The translations under genes and the position numbers were made by a program. From a virus, in the IMG/VR virus record IMGVR_UViG_3300027831_000001, positions 1 to 64,000 of that record: a DNA stretch of 64,000 nucleotides, one strand, 5' to 3'. Below the pieces are notes generated by a model. It did no database searches and was not told where the DNA came from. It saw nothing but the letters and a program-made list of their open reading frames with translations. Every line of letters starts with the position of its first letter. Within the stretch, counting starts at the first letter, position 1. This document shows positions 36,050-43,406 of the stretch, piece after piece.

Positions 36050-36814
36050 ATGCTGGCCCTGCTGCTCTGGCTCCTAGCCCTGTCGCCCCGCGAGGCCGTG
36101 GCGTTCGTGACCCCGGTGGAGCACGAGCGCCAGGCCTTGCTGGCCATCGGCTGGCGAGAGTCACGGCTCCGCCGGGTCGGCCGCCACAAGGCCGATGACC
36201 GGCCCCGAGGGTGGACGGGCGACGGCAACACGGCGGCCCGGCGCGTCGGCTCCCGAGCCTGGGCCCGAGCCGTCCAGCGCGGGATCGTCCGGCCGTGGTG
36301 TCAGCCCCTGGGCGACGCTCGAGACTGGAGCACCCGCGGGCCGTGGGGCCAGGTGGCGGCCTATGCCGTGCCCTACCTGCCGGCCTGCTCGCCCCCGTGG
36401 GTCTTGGATCTGCCCGTCGTGTCGGCCTGGGCAGCCGTCCAGCGCCTGCGGGTGGCCCGGGGATCCGGGGCTCCGCCGGCCCTGCGCAGGTGGGCCCGGG
36501 AGGAAATCGACACGGGTGCACAATATCGGTTGACCGCGGAACGGATTAGGACTAGCTTACTTTTCATGAGCACCGCAACCGCCAGCCACTACGCCATCAA
36601 GACCGGCCGCACCTTCACCGTCGTCAGCGTCTACGCCGACCGCAACCAGTGCGCGGTGGATGCCACGGCCGGCGGGCGGATCGTCCACCCCTTCACGACC
36701 GACCGCGACATCAAGGCCGCCGCGCGCGACGGTGCCGGGGTCGGCTTCAAGACCCTGCGCGACGCCTTGGAGAGCCGCGAGGGCGTGACCCGTCGTCGCG
36801 ACCTGGACTGTTGA
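36050..36814 (+). CDS. Signal-anchored, lytic-transglycosylase-like protein
   Basis: ATG 7 nt after TAGCCT (class C). The N-terminus Leu-Ala-Leu-Leu-Leu-Trp-Leu-Leu-Ala-Leu is a signal or anchor. Leu-Ala-Ile-Gly-Trp-Arg-Glu-Ser-Arg-Leu (31-40) resembles the catalytic Glu-Ser helix of SLT-type lysozymes. The region to about residue 160 could be a small muramidase. The frame then runs without a stop through a promoter and into the small gene at 36566, so the 254-residue reading is either a true fusion or read-through. Next to the MuF and holin-like genes, a lysis or ejection role is likely. Confidence 0.6.
   Translation: MLALLLWLLALSPREAVAFVTPVEHERQALLAIGWRESRLRRVGRHKADDRPRGWTGDGNTAARRVGSRAWARAVQRGIVRPWCQPLGDARDWSTRGPWGQVAAYAVPYLPACSPPWVLDLPVVSAWAAVQRLRVARGSGAPPALRRWAREEIDTGAQYRLTAERIRTSLLFMSTATASHYAIKTGRTFTVVSVYADRNQCAVDATAGGRIVHPFTTDRDIKAAARDGAGVGFKTLRDALESREGVTRRRDLDC
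36530..36558 (+). promoter_or_regulatory. Class A promoter inside a coding frame
   Basis: TTGACC (36530-36535), 17 nt, TAGCTT (36553-36558), 7 nt to ATG 36566. TATCGG precedes the -35 as part of the usual box, and a CGACACG lies just upstream in the opposite orientation. It is the only plus-strand copy of the near-consensus early promoter. Confidence 0.8.
36566..36814 (+). CDS. Small early-type protein, 82 aa, nested in frame
   Basis: ATG 36566 begins Met-Ser-Thr-Ala-Thr-Ala-Ser, the early-gene opening, with an ideal class A promoter. The sequence is a compact alpha/beta (Phe-Thr-Val-Val-Ser-Val-Tyr-Ala ... Gly-Arg-Ile-Val-His-Pro-Phe) with a helical end. I think this is an independent early gene displaced from the left cluster, now in frame with the upstream gene. 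Function unknown. Confidence 0.65.
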   Translation: MSTATASHYAIKTGRTFTVVSVYADRNQCAVDATAGGRIVHPFTTDRDIKAAARDGAGVGFKTLRDALESREGVTRRRDLDC

Positions 36815-36830
36815 GCGCCATGCTCCCCCA

Positions 36831-38537
36831 GTGATCCTCGCCCCCGATGACCTGCTGCCGAGCGGTCCAGCTCGCTGGACCCGGGAAGCCGTGGGCGAGG
36901 CCTGGGCCACATGCCGCCGCGCGCTCCGGGCCGCCTTGGCCGATCCGACGATCGAGACCGTGGTGTGCCTCGCCGGGGCGCCGGCCTCGGGCAAGAGCAC
37001 GTGGACGCGCGACCACGACGAGCCGGGCCTGGTGGTCTTTGATGCGTGCTGGGCCGAGCCGGGACGGCGGCGCGCGCTGGCCCAGCAGATCCGGCAGGCC
37101 GGCAAGGTCGCGATCGCCGTGTGGGTCGTGACCCCGTTGGAGGTCTGCCGGGAACGCAACGCCGCACGCCCGCCCGATCGCCACGTGCCCGACGGGGCCC
37201 TGACGCGCTCCTGGCTGGCCCTGCGCGAGTGCCCGCCCTCGCTGGCCGAGGGGTGGAGCCGGGTGCTCGTGCAGGACGGCACGGCCCCGCGGGTGCACGA
37301 CGACGCGCTCCCGCCTGAGCGGCAGCTGGAGCGGCTCGGGCAGGCGCCGGCCAACCAGGCTTGGGCGCTCGCGCGCGGGCGCGTGCTACCGGCCTACCGG
37401 GAGGCCATGGCGCGCCTGGGAGAGCGCCGCGGGGCCGAGCCGCCGCCCCGGGTGGCCCAGTCGCTGCGGTCGCTCGCCAGGGCGTTGGAGCGCGGGCAGG
37501 CCGGCGACGACCAGGTGGGCCGGAGCCTGGGCCGGATCGGAGCTCGGGTGGAGCGGGCAGCTGTGCGCGAGGTCCAGACCCTGGTGGGCGAGCTCGTGCC
37601 GGGGTGGACGGCTGAGCCGCAAGACGAAGCGGTCTCGGACTGGGCCGAGCGGGTGGGCCAGCAGGTGGCCGACGTGCGGCGCCGGCTCGCGCCCGGGATC
37701 GATGCCGCGGTGGCCGAAGCATGGCGCAAGGGCTGGACCGCGGCGGAGCTCGAGCGCCACTGGAAGGAGCACGGCTTGCCGCTTGACGGCGGCGGGACGG
37801 CGGAGGGCCAAGGATCCGTGCTGGCCCACGACGCCCACGCGGGCCTGGTCCAGGAAGCGACGCGCGCGCACCAGGAAAGCGCGGGCCTCGACTGGTACGA
37901 ATGGGAGCACAACCCCAGCGCGCACCCACGGCCCGAGCATGTGGCCCGCCACGGCCAGGCCTTCCAGTGGAGCAAGCCGCCGGCCGACGGGCACCCCGGG
38001 ACGCTGCGCAACTGCCGGTGTCGCGCCGTGCCGCTCGTCCGGCCCCAGGATGTGGAGCGGCTGCGCGCCGTCGAGCGCCCGGCGATCTCAAGCGCTCCGC
38101 CGCCGACGGCGAAGATCGAACCCGGGAGCCGCGGCAACACGCGCGACCCGATCCCGTTGGAGCTCGACGCCCCGACAAAAGAGGCTGCCGTTGCGGCGCT
38201 GGGCCGCGTGGGCCTGCGGGGTGTCGACATCATCGCGACCCGCAAGGGGCGATCGGGCGTTGGCCGCTACCAGGGCACGGACCCCGCGCGAGCCTCTCGG
38301 ATCGCCTTGGGCCAAGAGGGCCAGGCTGACGACGGGAAGCCCGTCGAGCCTCTGCGGATCCTGATCGAGATCGAGCACGACGGGACGACGAGCATGCACC
38401 TGCGGGACGGCAACCACAGGGCGATCGGCGCGCGCGAGGCCGGGGCAACGCATCATGTGGCCGAGGTCGTGATCGCGCGCGAGACCGCCGGGGGCTGGAC
38501 CGAGCAGAAACCATTCACGGCCGCCGTGGCCCTCTAG
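36831..38537 (+). CDS. P-loop kinase - MuF - DGNHR-domain fusion
   Basis: 568 residues, GTG start. Residues 45-165 form a P-loop kinase of polynucleotide-kinase type (Gly-Ala-Pro-Ala-Ser-Gly-Lys-Ser-Thr, 49-57). Residues about 225-402 are a Mu F-like minor head protein, ending in the typical Trp-Tyr-Glu-Trp-Glu-His ... Leu-Arg-Asn-Cys-Arg-Cys-Arg-Ala (355-399). Residues 425-568 are a separate domain with Leu-Arg-Asp-Gly-Asn-His-Arg-Ala-Ile (524-532), like the ParB/Srx-type Asp-Gly-x-His-Arg motif. MuF proteins attach to the portal and can carry effectors into the cell. A kinase at the N-terminus is not something I know from the family. Confidence 0.75.
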   Translation: MILAPDDLLPSGPARWTREAVGEAWATCRRALRAALADPTIETVVCLAGAPASGKSTWTRDHDEPGLVVFDACWAEPGRRRALAQQIRQAGKVAIAVWVVTPLEVCRERNAARPPDRHVPDGALTRSWLALRECPPSLAEGWSRVLVQDGTAPRVHDDALPPERQLERLGQAPANQAWALARGRVLPAYREAMARLGERRGAEPPPRVAQSLRSLARALERGQAGDDQVGRSLGRIGARVERAAVREVQTLVGELVPGWTAEPQDEAVSDWAERVGQQVADVRRRLAPGIDAAVAEAWRKGWTAAELERHWKEHGLPLDGGGTAEGQGSVLAHDAHAGLVQEATRAHQESAGLDWYEWEHNPSAHPRPEHVARHGQAFQWSKPPADGHPGTLRNCRCRAVPLVRPQDVERLRAVERPAISSAPPPTAKIEPGSRGNTRDPIPLELDAPTKEAAVAALGRVGLRGVDIIATRKGRSGVGRYQGTDPARASRIALGQEGQADDGKPVEPLRILIEIEHDGTTSMHLRDGNHRAIGAREAGATHHVAEVVIARETAGGWTEQKPFTAAVAL

Positions 38538-38546
38538 GCTCCGGGC

Positions 38547-38735
38547 ATGCCCGACAGGTCACGCGCTCGGCCCCGACGTGTCACCCACGCCCATGCCGGC
38601 TACGCGCTGGCCAGCGCGGCCCTGACGGCCTCGATCGTGCTGGCCGAACAAGGTCAGTGGTACGGCGCCGCCGCGGCGCTCGTCGTCGCCACCCTGCTGG
38701 GCGAAGTGGGACGCCGCCAGCGGAGGCGCGCGTGA
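38547..38735 (+). CDS. Holin-like two-helix membrane protein, 62 aa
   Basis: ATG 6 nt after TAGGCT (class C; TAG is the MuF stop). Basic N-terminus, then Tyr-Ala-Leu-Ala-Ser-Ala-Ala-Leu-Thr-Ala-Ser-Ile-Val-Leu and Gly-Ala-Ala-Ala-Ala-Leu-Val-Val-Ala-Thr-Leu-Leu, two weakly hydrophobic helices, then Arg-Arg-Gln-Arg-Arg-Arg. Size and topology suit a small holin. Overlaps the next gene (GTGA). Confidence 0.6.
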   Translation: MPDRSRARPRRVTHAHAGYALASAALTASIVLAEQGQWYGAAAALVVATLLGEVGRRQRRRA

Positions 38736-39274
38736 GCTCCCCGCAGCGGCCCACGCTGGTGGACGTCGCGGCGCCGAGCCCCGACGTGTCGGGCGTGCAG
38801 CCGATCGCCCACGAGTCCACGCTGCTGCGCGACCTGGCCCGCGAAGCCCTCGCCGAGGTCAGGGGGCAAGCGGCCGCGCCTGCTCCAGCTGGTGGCGGTC
38901 CGGTGGCGCCCCGCATCGGATCCGCGACGCTTCTCGTCTTGGCCCTCGGCGGAGCCTTCCTGGTGCAGCGCGGCGAGGCGACGCGCGACTTGGTGGCCAC
39001 GGCCACGGCCGAGCAGGCCAAGGTGATCGCCACCATGGAGGCCCGGCTGGCTACCGTGGAGCAGGACCGCAGCGCCGACCGAGGACGCGAGATCAAGCGT
39101 GATGACGCACTGCGCGAAGCCCTGTTCGTCCTGGCCGAGGACTCGCGCGCCGTCTGGGATGCGCTTGAGGTCCTGCACGGCAACACGGCGCCGGCCGGCG
39201 CCGCACCGCTGCGCAAGCCCACGACGTCAAGCCGGCTCACGGGGCTGCGCGACACCGTGGGTCGCGTGGAGTAG
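38732..39274 (+). CDS. Membrane plus coiled-coil protein, spanin-like, 180 aa
   Basis: GTG 38732 overlaps the holin-like stop. Polar residues 1-60 are followed by a transmembrane helix at about 64-78 (Ala-Thr-Leu-Leu-Val-Leu-Ala-Leu-Gly-Gly-Ala-Phe-Leu-Val). A long Ala/Glu/Arg coiled coil and a short basic C-terminus follow. This suits an inner-membrane spanin, but the long N-terminal tail is atypical; a holin-associated protein is an alternative. Confidence 0.5.
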   Translation: MSSPQRPTLVDVAAPSPDVSGVQPIAHESTLLRDLAREALAEVRGQAAAPAPAGGGPVAPRIGSATLLVLALGGAFLVQRGEATRDLVATATAEQAKVIATMEARLATVEQDRSADRGREIKRDDALREALFVLAEDSRAVWDALEVLHGNTAPAGAAPLRKPTTSSRLTGLRDTVGRVE

Positions 39275-39283
39275 CCTCGCGCC

Positions 39284-39505
39284 ATGACCCGCTCCCGCAA
39301 GGTGATCCTGGCCTCGGGCCTCTCGCTCTCGCTCGCGACCGGCTACGCGATCGCCCAGTGGTGGCCGATCTTGATCTGCTGTCGCACCGACGGGACGGAC
39401 TGCTACCCGATCGAGCAAGCCCAGTCGTGCCCCGGTGATCACCTGGTCTACGAGTGCACGTGCCCGACGACACTGCCCGACGGCACGACCGACTGCGGGT
39501 GCTAG
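39284..39505 (+). CDS. Secreted or anchored Cys-rich protein, 73 aa
   Basis: Class C start on the previous stop. Basic start, then Val-Ile-Leu-Ala-Ser-Gly-Leu-Ser-Leu-Ser-Leu-Ala-Thr-Gly-Tyr-Ala, a signal or anchor. The next 45 residues hold eight Cys (Cys-Cys, Cys-Tyr, Cys-Pro, Cys-Thr-Cys, Cys-Gly-Cys). Disulphide-rich and probably periplasmic. In the lysis region it could be an outer component, but there is no lipobox. Confidence 0.6.
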   Translation: MTRSRKVILASGLSLSLATGYAIAQWWPILICCRTDGTDCYPIEQAQSCPGDHLVYECTCPTTLPDGTTDCGC

Positions 39506-40095
39506 CCCCAGTCGATCCCTTGCTGCTCATACGCGTTGACGTACCAGCGGGGCAGCGTCGTGGGGTCGATGCGAGCGTGATCACCGTCCGGCGAATACTG
39601 GATCGTGACGCCCAGCGCGTCGGCCAGATCGCCCACGACCTCGGCCGAGCTCATGACCGGCCAACCCCCGAGCGAGCTCGCCACGATGTCGAGGAGCTTC
39701 GTCTCTCGCTCCTCCCACGGCCCGCGGAGCTCCGCCAAGGTCTGGCAGAGCCGATGCACCAAGCCGGCCGTGGGTGCATTGCGGTCGTGCGGCAGGCCAT
39801 CGAGGTAGCGCTGGGCCATGGCTCGGATCCGCTTGTTCTCGGCCAGCAACAGTCGTCGGCCCTGCCGCTCTTCGTCTGGCTCGCGCGGGTTTTCGAGCGC
39901 GATCCAGGAGTCCTGCTCGGCCCGGGCCCGCATCGCTTCAGCGTGCTCCAGGCTCTCGTGCAGCGCTTGGATCTCGTCCAGCAGCACCGCCGCGCATGCT
40001 CGAGCGGCGGTCAGCTTCTCGCGCAGGTCCGCCACGTCGTCGGCGTCGTGCGGCTCCGTGGCCTTGATGATCTCTGCCGCCTGATCCGTGTTCAT
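39502..40095 (-). CDS. Coiled-coil protein, 197 aa
   Basis: ATG 40095 (Met-Asn-Thr-Asp-Gln) is 6 nt after TAGGTG (class B). Residues 15-115 are mostly Ala/Leu/Glu/Arg coiled coil. The C-terminal part (Leu-Gly-Val-Thr-Ile-Gln-Tyr-Ser-Pro-Asp-Gly-Asp) is globular. Unrecognised; downstream end of the minus block. Confidence 0.65.
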   Translation of the reverse strand: MNTDQAAEIIKATEPHDADDVADLREKLTAARACAAVLLDEIQALHESLEHAEAMRARAEQDSWIALENPREPDEERQGRRLLLAENKRIRAMAQRYLDGLPHDRNAPTAGLVHRLCQTLAELRGPWEERETKLLDIVASSLGGWPVMSSAEVVGDLADALGVTIQYSPDGDHARIDPTTLPRWYVNAYEQQGIDWG

Positions 40096-40113
40096 GCGGC
40101 ACACCTAGCACGT

Positions 40114-40833
40114 CTAGCCCAGGCCCGGCAGCCCCAGCGTCACGCCCGACGGCACGCCCACCATGGCCTCCGCGCGCGCGAGGTGTGGCCGTGCCCGGTC
40201 CTGCGCAGCCTGCCAGACCTCGCGCTCCAGCTCGGCGCCGACGAAGCGCCGGCCCTCCAGGATGGCCGCGATCCCGGTCGTGCCCTCGCCGGCATGGGTG
40301 TCCAGCACCAGGTCGCCGGGGCGGCTGTAGTCCCGCACGATGGCCCTCATGACCCCCAACGGCTTGCCCCCGCGCCGTGGGCTCCGCTCGTCGCCGGGCC
40401 GACGCACGTAGGCACCGGGGTTCGACCAGCCGCCTAGCCAGGCCTTGGCCTTGGGGCGCGAGGCGATCAGGTAGCAGGCCCAGGACGCCGGGCCGTCGCC
40501 TTGCTGCCTGACCGTCATACCCATGTCGACGATGGGCACCGGGGCGAACACGTACCGGCCCGCGCGCTCTAGGGCCGCGCTCCAAACCGGCGCCAAGATG
40601 TGGCAGGTGATCGAACAGAACCACCCGCACACGCGGGGAGACCAGTGCTCCACGTGCTCGTCCACCATCGCGGGCGTCATCGCCTCGTAGCCCAGCGACC
40701 CGCTCACCTCCAGGCCATCGTTCCCGTCGTGCACCTTGGCCGAGTAGGGCGCATCGAAGATCGCTGCGTCGACATCCTGGATGTCGGCCAAGGCGGTCTG
40801 CCATGGGCCGTGGCGTAGGTCGAAGATCGCCAC
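40114..40833 (-). CDS. DNA methyltransferase-like protein, DAPY type
   Basis: 239 residues, GTG start right after the upstream TAG. Motif IV reads Phe-Asp-Ala-Pro-Tyr (26-30) and motif I Leu-Asp-Thr-His-Ala-Gly-Glu-Gly-Thr-Thr-Gly (near 177-187). These stand for the usual DPPY and DPFxGSGTT, so it is a beta-class enzyme with divergent motifs. Lys-Pro-Leu-Gly-Val-Met-Arg precedes motif I, as in active relatives. Activity and base specificity are uncertain. Third methyltransferase in the window. Confidence 0.7.
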   Translation of the reverse strand: MAIFDLRHGPWQTALADIQDVDAAIFDAPYSAKVHDGNDGLEVSGSLGYEAMTPAMVDEHVEHWSPRVCGWFCSITCHILAPVWSAALERAGRYVFAPVPIVDMGMTVRQQGDGPASWACYLIASRPKAKAWLGGWSNPGAYVRRPGDERSPRRGGKPLGVMRAIVRDYSRPGDLVLDTHAGEGTTGIAAILEGRRFVGAELEREVWQAAQDRARPHLARAEAMVGVPSGVTLGLPGLG

Positions 40834-41025
40834 CTAGCGGTACTCCACGGGCACGAGACGATCGGCCTCTCCGTCCATGTCGCAGGCCGTCCGGCGCAGC
40901 GCTGCTCGGCGCTCGCGGTCCTGCTCGTCGTCAGCCTGCCGGTGCAACGCCTCGGCCCGACGGGCGAGCGCGCGTGCTTCGTCCACGGTGGCGAAGTTGA
41001 AGGGCGGGCGCTGGTCGTGGCTCAT
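40834..41025 (-). CDS. Small helical protein, 63 aa
   Basis: ATG 41025 overlaps the upstream stop (ATGA). After a short Pro/Phe start, it is an Arg/Ala/Glu helix (Ala-Leu-Ala-Arg-Arg-Ala-Glu-Ala-Leu-His-Arg-Gln-Ala). Unrecognised member of the ERF operon. Confidence 0.6.
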   Translation of the reverse strand: MSHDQRPPFNFATVDEARALARRAEALHRQADDEQDRERRAALRRTACDMDGEADRLVPVEYR

Positions 41026-41219
41026 GTCGTCGCGTCCTCGCGCGCTCGCCCGACGGCGTGCCCCCGCTTCCATGCGCGCAGGCACGGCGGGTGCCACATG
41101 CCGACGCCGGGCGCCCCCATCGTGAAGGCCTCTTCGTCCTCGACCCCCTCGGTGCGCAGGTCCATCAAGCCAAGGCAGCCGCAACAAGAGTCGGCGGGTT
41201 CGTGCTCATGCGCGACCAT
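41022..41219 (-). CDS. Small Cys-containing protein, 65 aa
   Basis: ATG 41219 overlaps the upstream TGA (TGATG). Cys-Cys-Gly-Cys near residue 12 and a later His-Pro-Pro-Cys suggest a compact zinc site. Unrecognised. A GTG at 41222 is an alternative start. Confidence 0.6.
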   Translation of the reverse strand: MVAHEHEPADSCCGCLGLMDLRTEGVEDEEAFTMGAPGVGMWHPPCLRAWKRGHAVGRAREDATT

Positions 41220-41425
41220 CACTCACCCCCGATCCCGCTCGGAAGCGGGGCCAGCACGGCCAGCACCACACGAGCCGGTGCCATGTTGGCCGCGCCCGGC
41301 GGCGTCGTGATGTACAACTCGCCTTCATGGCTGAGCCACACCTCAGCCCGCCCGTCCGTGGCGAGCCTGACCACGTTTGCGCCCTGGCCCTTTGCCCACT
41401 TCCACCCGCGGGGAAGCCGGTACAT
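41219..41425 (-). CDS. Small protein, 68 aa
   Basis: ATG 41425 overlaps the ERF gene stop (TGATG). Beta-prone (Val-Val-Arg-Leu-Ala ... Glu-Val-Trp-Leu-Ser ... Glu-Leu-Tyr-Ile-Thr-Thr), ending with a hydrophobic stretch and a Gly-rich tail. Could be a small OB- or SH3-like fold. Unrecognised. Confidence 0.6.
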   Translation of the reverse strand: MYRLPRGWKWAKGQGANVVRLATDGRAEVWLSHEGELYITTPPGAANMAPARVVLAVLAPLPSGIGGE

Positions 41426-42423
41426 CAGGCACCCCCGGCGGCTTGCTGCCGCATCGCCAGGGCCTCGCGGAGCTGCGACGCTGCCAGCCTGTACTGCTCA
41501 GCTGTGCCGGTCGTCTGGGGAAACTGGCCCGGCTCCACACCGATCGCTCGCTCACTCACCCCCCTGACCTCGGCGCGGAAAGTATCCAGTGTCGTGCGGG
41601 GCGGGTTCTCGCCGTTGGCCCGCCGGTAGTCCTCGGCTCGCCAGTTCATCAGTGCCTGGCCGGCCGCGAGCCAGTGCGCGTGCGCTTCCGTGGTCTCCAG
41701 ATCCGCCGCGGGCTTGGTCTTGCCTCTCTTGGCGGGTACCGGCTCAGGCGTAGAGACCGCGGGTTGCGTCTTGGTCTCGCGCGGCGGGTCCAGTAGGCGG
41801 CGGGCCGCGGCGGTCATGGCCTGTACCTGCGCGTCCGTGGGTTGGTCGTCGTACACGACGCCCGCGGCCTCGCGGATCTCCGCGTGGGCCTTGGCCGTCG
41901 TGATCCGCTGAGTTTGCGCGTAGGCGTCCCGTGCGGCCTCGTAGGCCTCCCAGAGCGGATCGGCCTTGGGCTCAGGCTCCCGATCCGGTCGGCGGTCGTG
42001 TCCTCGCGGTGCCTTGCTGGCCGCGTTGCCGTCGTCATCATCGTCGTCGGGACACACGGCGAGCGTGGCCGAGAGGCTGTAGCGGCGCGCGTAGGTGAAG
42101 GCCGATCCGATCTGCTGCGCCGTGGCGTTGCGGGCCAGCGGGATCGTGACCTTGCCGCTGCGGTATTCGTGCCCCTTCCAGAGCAGGACCGTCTCCACCA
42201 CGCACTCCACGGCCGACTCGGTGATCACCGTGTGGGCCTCTTGCGGGTACGCGAACTCTTGTTCGTTCAGCGCGTCCTCGCAGGCGTCGCACACCGCGGC
42301 GAGCGTGGCGTATCGCGACTTGAATGCCGGGTTATTTCTATCTTTGCTCGCTCGCTTTACCTTTGCGAAGACGCGCGCGAGCGCGTCGTGGAACTCGGCC
42401 TTGCTTGGTGGTACCGTGCTCAT
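41425..42423 (-). CDS. erf: ERF-family single-strand annealing protein
   Basis: 332 residues. The ERF core spans about 8-134, with the signature Ile-Gly-Ser-Ala-Phe-Thr-Tyr-Ala-Arg-Arg-Tyr-Ser-Leu (105-117), then a run of six Asp and Gly-Asn. ERF proteins anneal homologous single strands during ph-age recombination and genome circularisation. The C-terminal half is an Ala/Glu/Arg linker plus a second helical part, longer than in typical ERFs. It lies directly downstream of the Gp157-like gene, a common pairing. Confidence 0.8.
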   Translation of the reverse strand: MSTVPPSKAEFHDALARVFAKVKRASKDRNNPAFKSRYATLAAVCDACEDALNEQEFAYPQEAHTVITESAVECVVETVLLWKGHEYRSGKVTIPLARNATAQQIGSAFTYARRYSLSATLAVCPDDDDDDGNAASKAPRGHDRRPDREPEPKADPLWEAYEAARDAYAQTQRITTAKAHAEIREAAGVVYDDQPTDAQVQAMTAAARRLLDPPRETKTQPAVSTPEPVPAKRGKTKPAADLETTEAHAHWLAAGQALMNWRAEDYRRANGENPPRTTLDTFRAEVRGVSERAIGVEPGQFPQTTGTAEQYRLAASQLREALAMRQQAAGGA

Positions 42424-42430
42424 GCCAACA

Positions 42431-42459
42431 CATCTAGCACGGCCGTCTGCCGGGGTCAA
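42431..42459 (-). promoter_or_regulatory. Promoter of the ERF operon, merged class A/B
   Basis: TTGACC (42459-42454), exactly 17 nt, TAGATG (42436-42431), 7 nt to ATG 42423. TCGG precedes the -35 as in the early class. The TGA stop of the upstream Gp157-like gene is inside TTGACC. Confidence 0.75.
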
Positions 42460-43406
42460 CCGACCTTCACGTGGCACCGGCGGACGAGCGAGACCCCGGG
42501 GGGCGAGGGCTTCCAGCGCAGGACGTCAAGCCCGGGCCGCGGCTCGATCGACAAGCCGGCCTCATCAAGCGGTGCGCCGATCTGACCCGGGGCCAAGGCG
42601 AGCCTCCACGCCCAGCCGCCGTGCGCCGGCTCCCGGCTCATCCACACGCGCCCGTGCCCCTCCACGTCGTACCGCCCCGCGCAAGGCGGCTCACCCTCCC
42701 GGTACCCGAGCAGCATGTCCGCGCCCGCGGCCTTGCGGTCGATCTCCACGCGAGCCGGCGTGATCTTCTCGGGCACTACGCGTTGCCACGCGGGCGGCAG
42801 GACCTGGACGTCGAAGCCCTCGCCGGTCTCCACCGCCGTGGAGCGCCGGACCGACAGCGTGAACGTACCCACGGTGGCCTTGGACTTCCCGGGCGCCAGG
42901 GTCTCCAGGAGCGTTAGGGCGTGACCCTCGGCCCACTGGCGCCGCTTGGCCAGCCGTTGCTCCACGCCGGCCAGGCGCTCGCGCTCGCGCACCACCGCGG
43001 CCTCCTGGTCGTCCAGCCATCGCAGGTAGCGGGCCACGTGCTCGGCGGCATCGCGGGCCGAGACGTCGCGCGCCGCTTCGGCGGCCTCGGTCTCATCCGT
43101 GACCTCGCCCGCGTGTTGGAGGTACAGGGCATCCACATGGTCTACGGCCTCGCCGTGGACGTGCAGAGCTTGGCCCACGGCGGAGCGGGGGCGAGCGTTG
43201 GCGCGGGCCTGTAGTGTGCGGTTGTCGGTCGTGGGCTTGGCCGCGGGTCGGCCGTGGAGATCGTCATGGTCTTGGCGTGACATGGCTCGTGCCTCGTGTC
43301 TCTTGCATGTGTGGCGGCGCGCGATCAAGGCCCCGCGCGCGTAGGTACTCCAGTGGCGGGTGGCCGATTCGGGGCACCCGGGCTCGTCGCACCTGACGGT
43401 GGTCAT
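42456..43406 (-). CDS. Gp157-like protein with N-terminal zinc finger
   Basis: 316 residues. The N-terminal 40 have Cys-Asp-Glu-Pro-Gly-Cys and His-Thr-Cys-Lys-Arg-His, a plausible zinc finger. Residues about 130-260 match the siphovirus Gp157 family: a long helix (Leu-Ala-Gly-Val-Glu-Gln-Arg-Leu-Ala-Lys-Arg), then Gly-Thr-Phe-Thr-Leu-Ser-Val-Arg-Arg-Ser and Val-Pro-Glu-Lys-Ile-Thr-Pro. The family travels with phage recombination genes but has no firm biochemical role. An internal ATG (Met-Ser-Arg-Gln) would give a form without the finger. ATGA overlap upstream. Confidence 0.7.
   Translation of the reverse strand: MTTVRCDEPGCPESATRHWSTYARGALIARRHTCKRHEARAMSRQDHDDLHGRPAAKPTTDNRTLQARANARPRSAVGQALHVHGEAVDHVDALYLQHAGEVTDETEAAEAARDVSARDAAEHVARYLRWLDDQEAAVVRERERLAGVEQRLAKRRQWAEGHALTLLETLAPGKSKATVGTFTLSVRRSTAVETGEGFDVQVLPPAWQRVVPEKITPARVEIDRKAAGADMLLGYREGEPPCAGRYDVEGHGRVWMSREPAHGGWAWRLALAPGQIGAPLDEAGLSIEPRPGLDVLRWKPSPPGVSLVRRCHVKVG

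Noticed and set aside
36631-38178. A 515-residue minus-strand protein opposite the MuF fusion
   Set aside because: Arg/Ala/Pro low-complexity shadow of a clearly coding plus-strand gene.
9509-39283. TAGCCTCCC before starts as a ribosome-binding or re-initiation signal
   Set aside because: CCTCCC is the opposite of a Shine-Dalgarno. The motif also precedes starts with no gene just upstream on the same strand (4208, 6113, 18022, 60264). A promoter role explains all cases better, though translation effects are not excluded.
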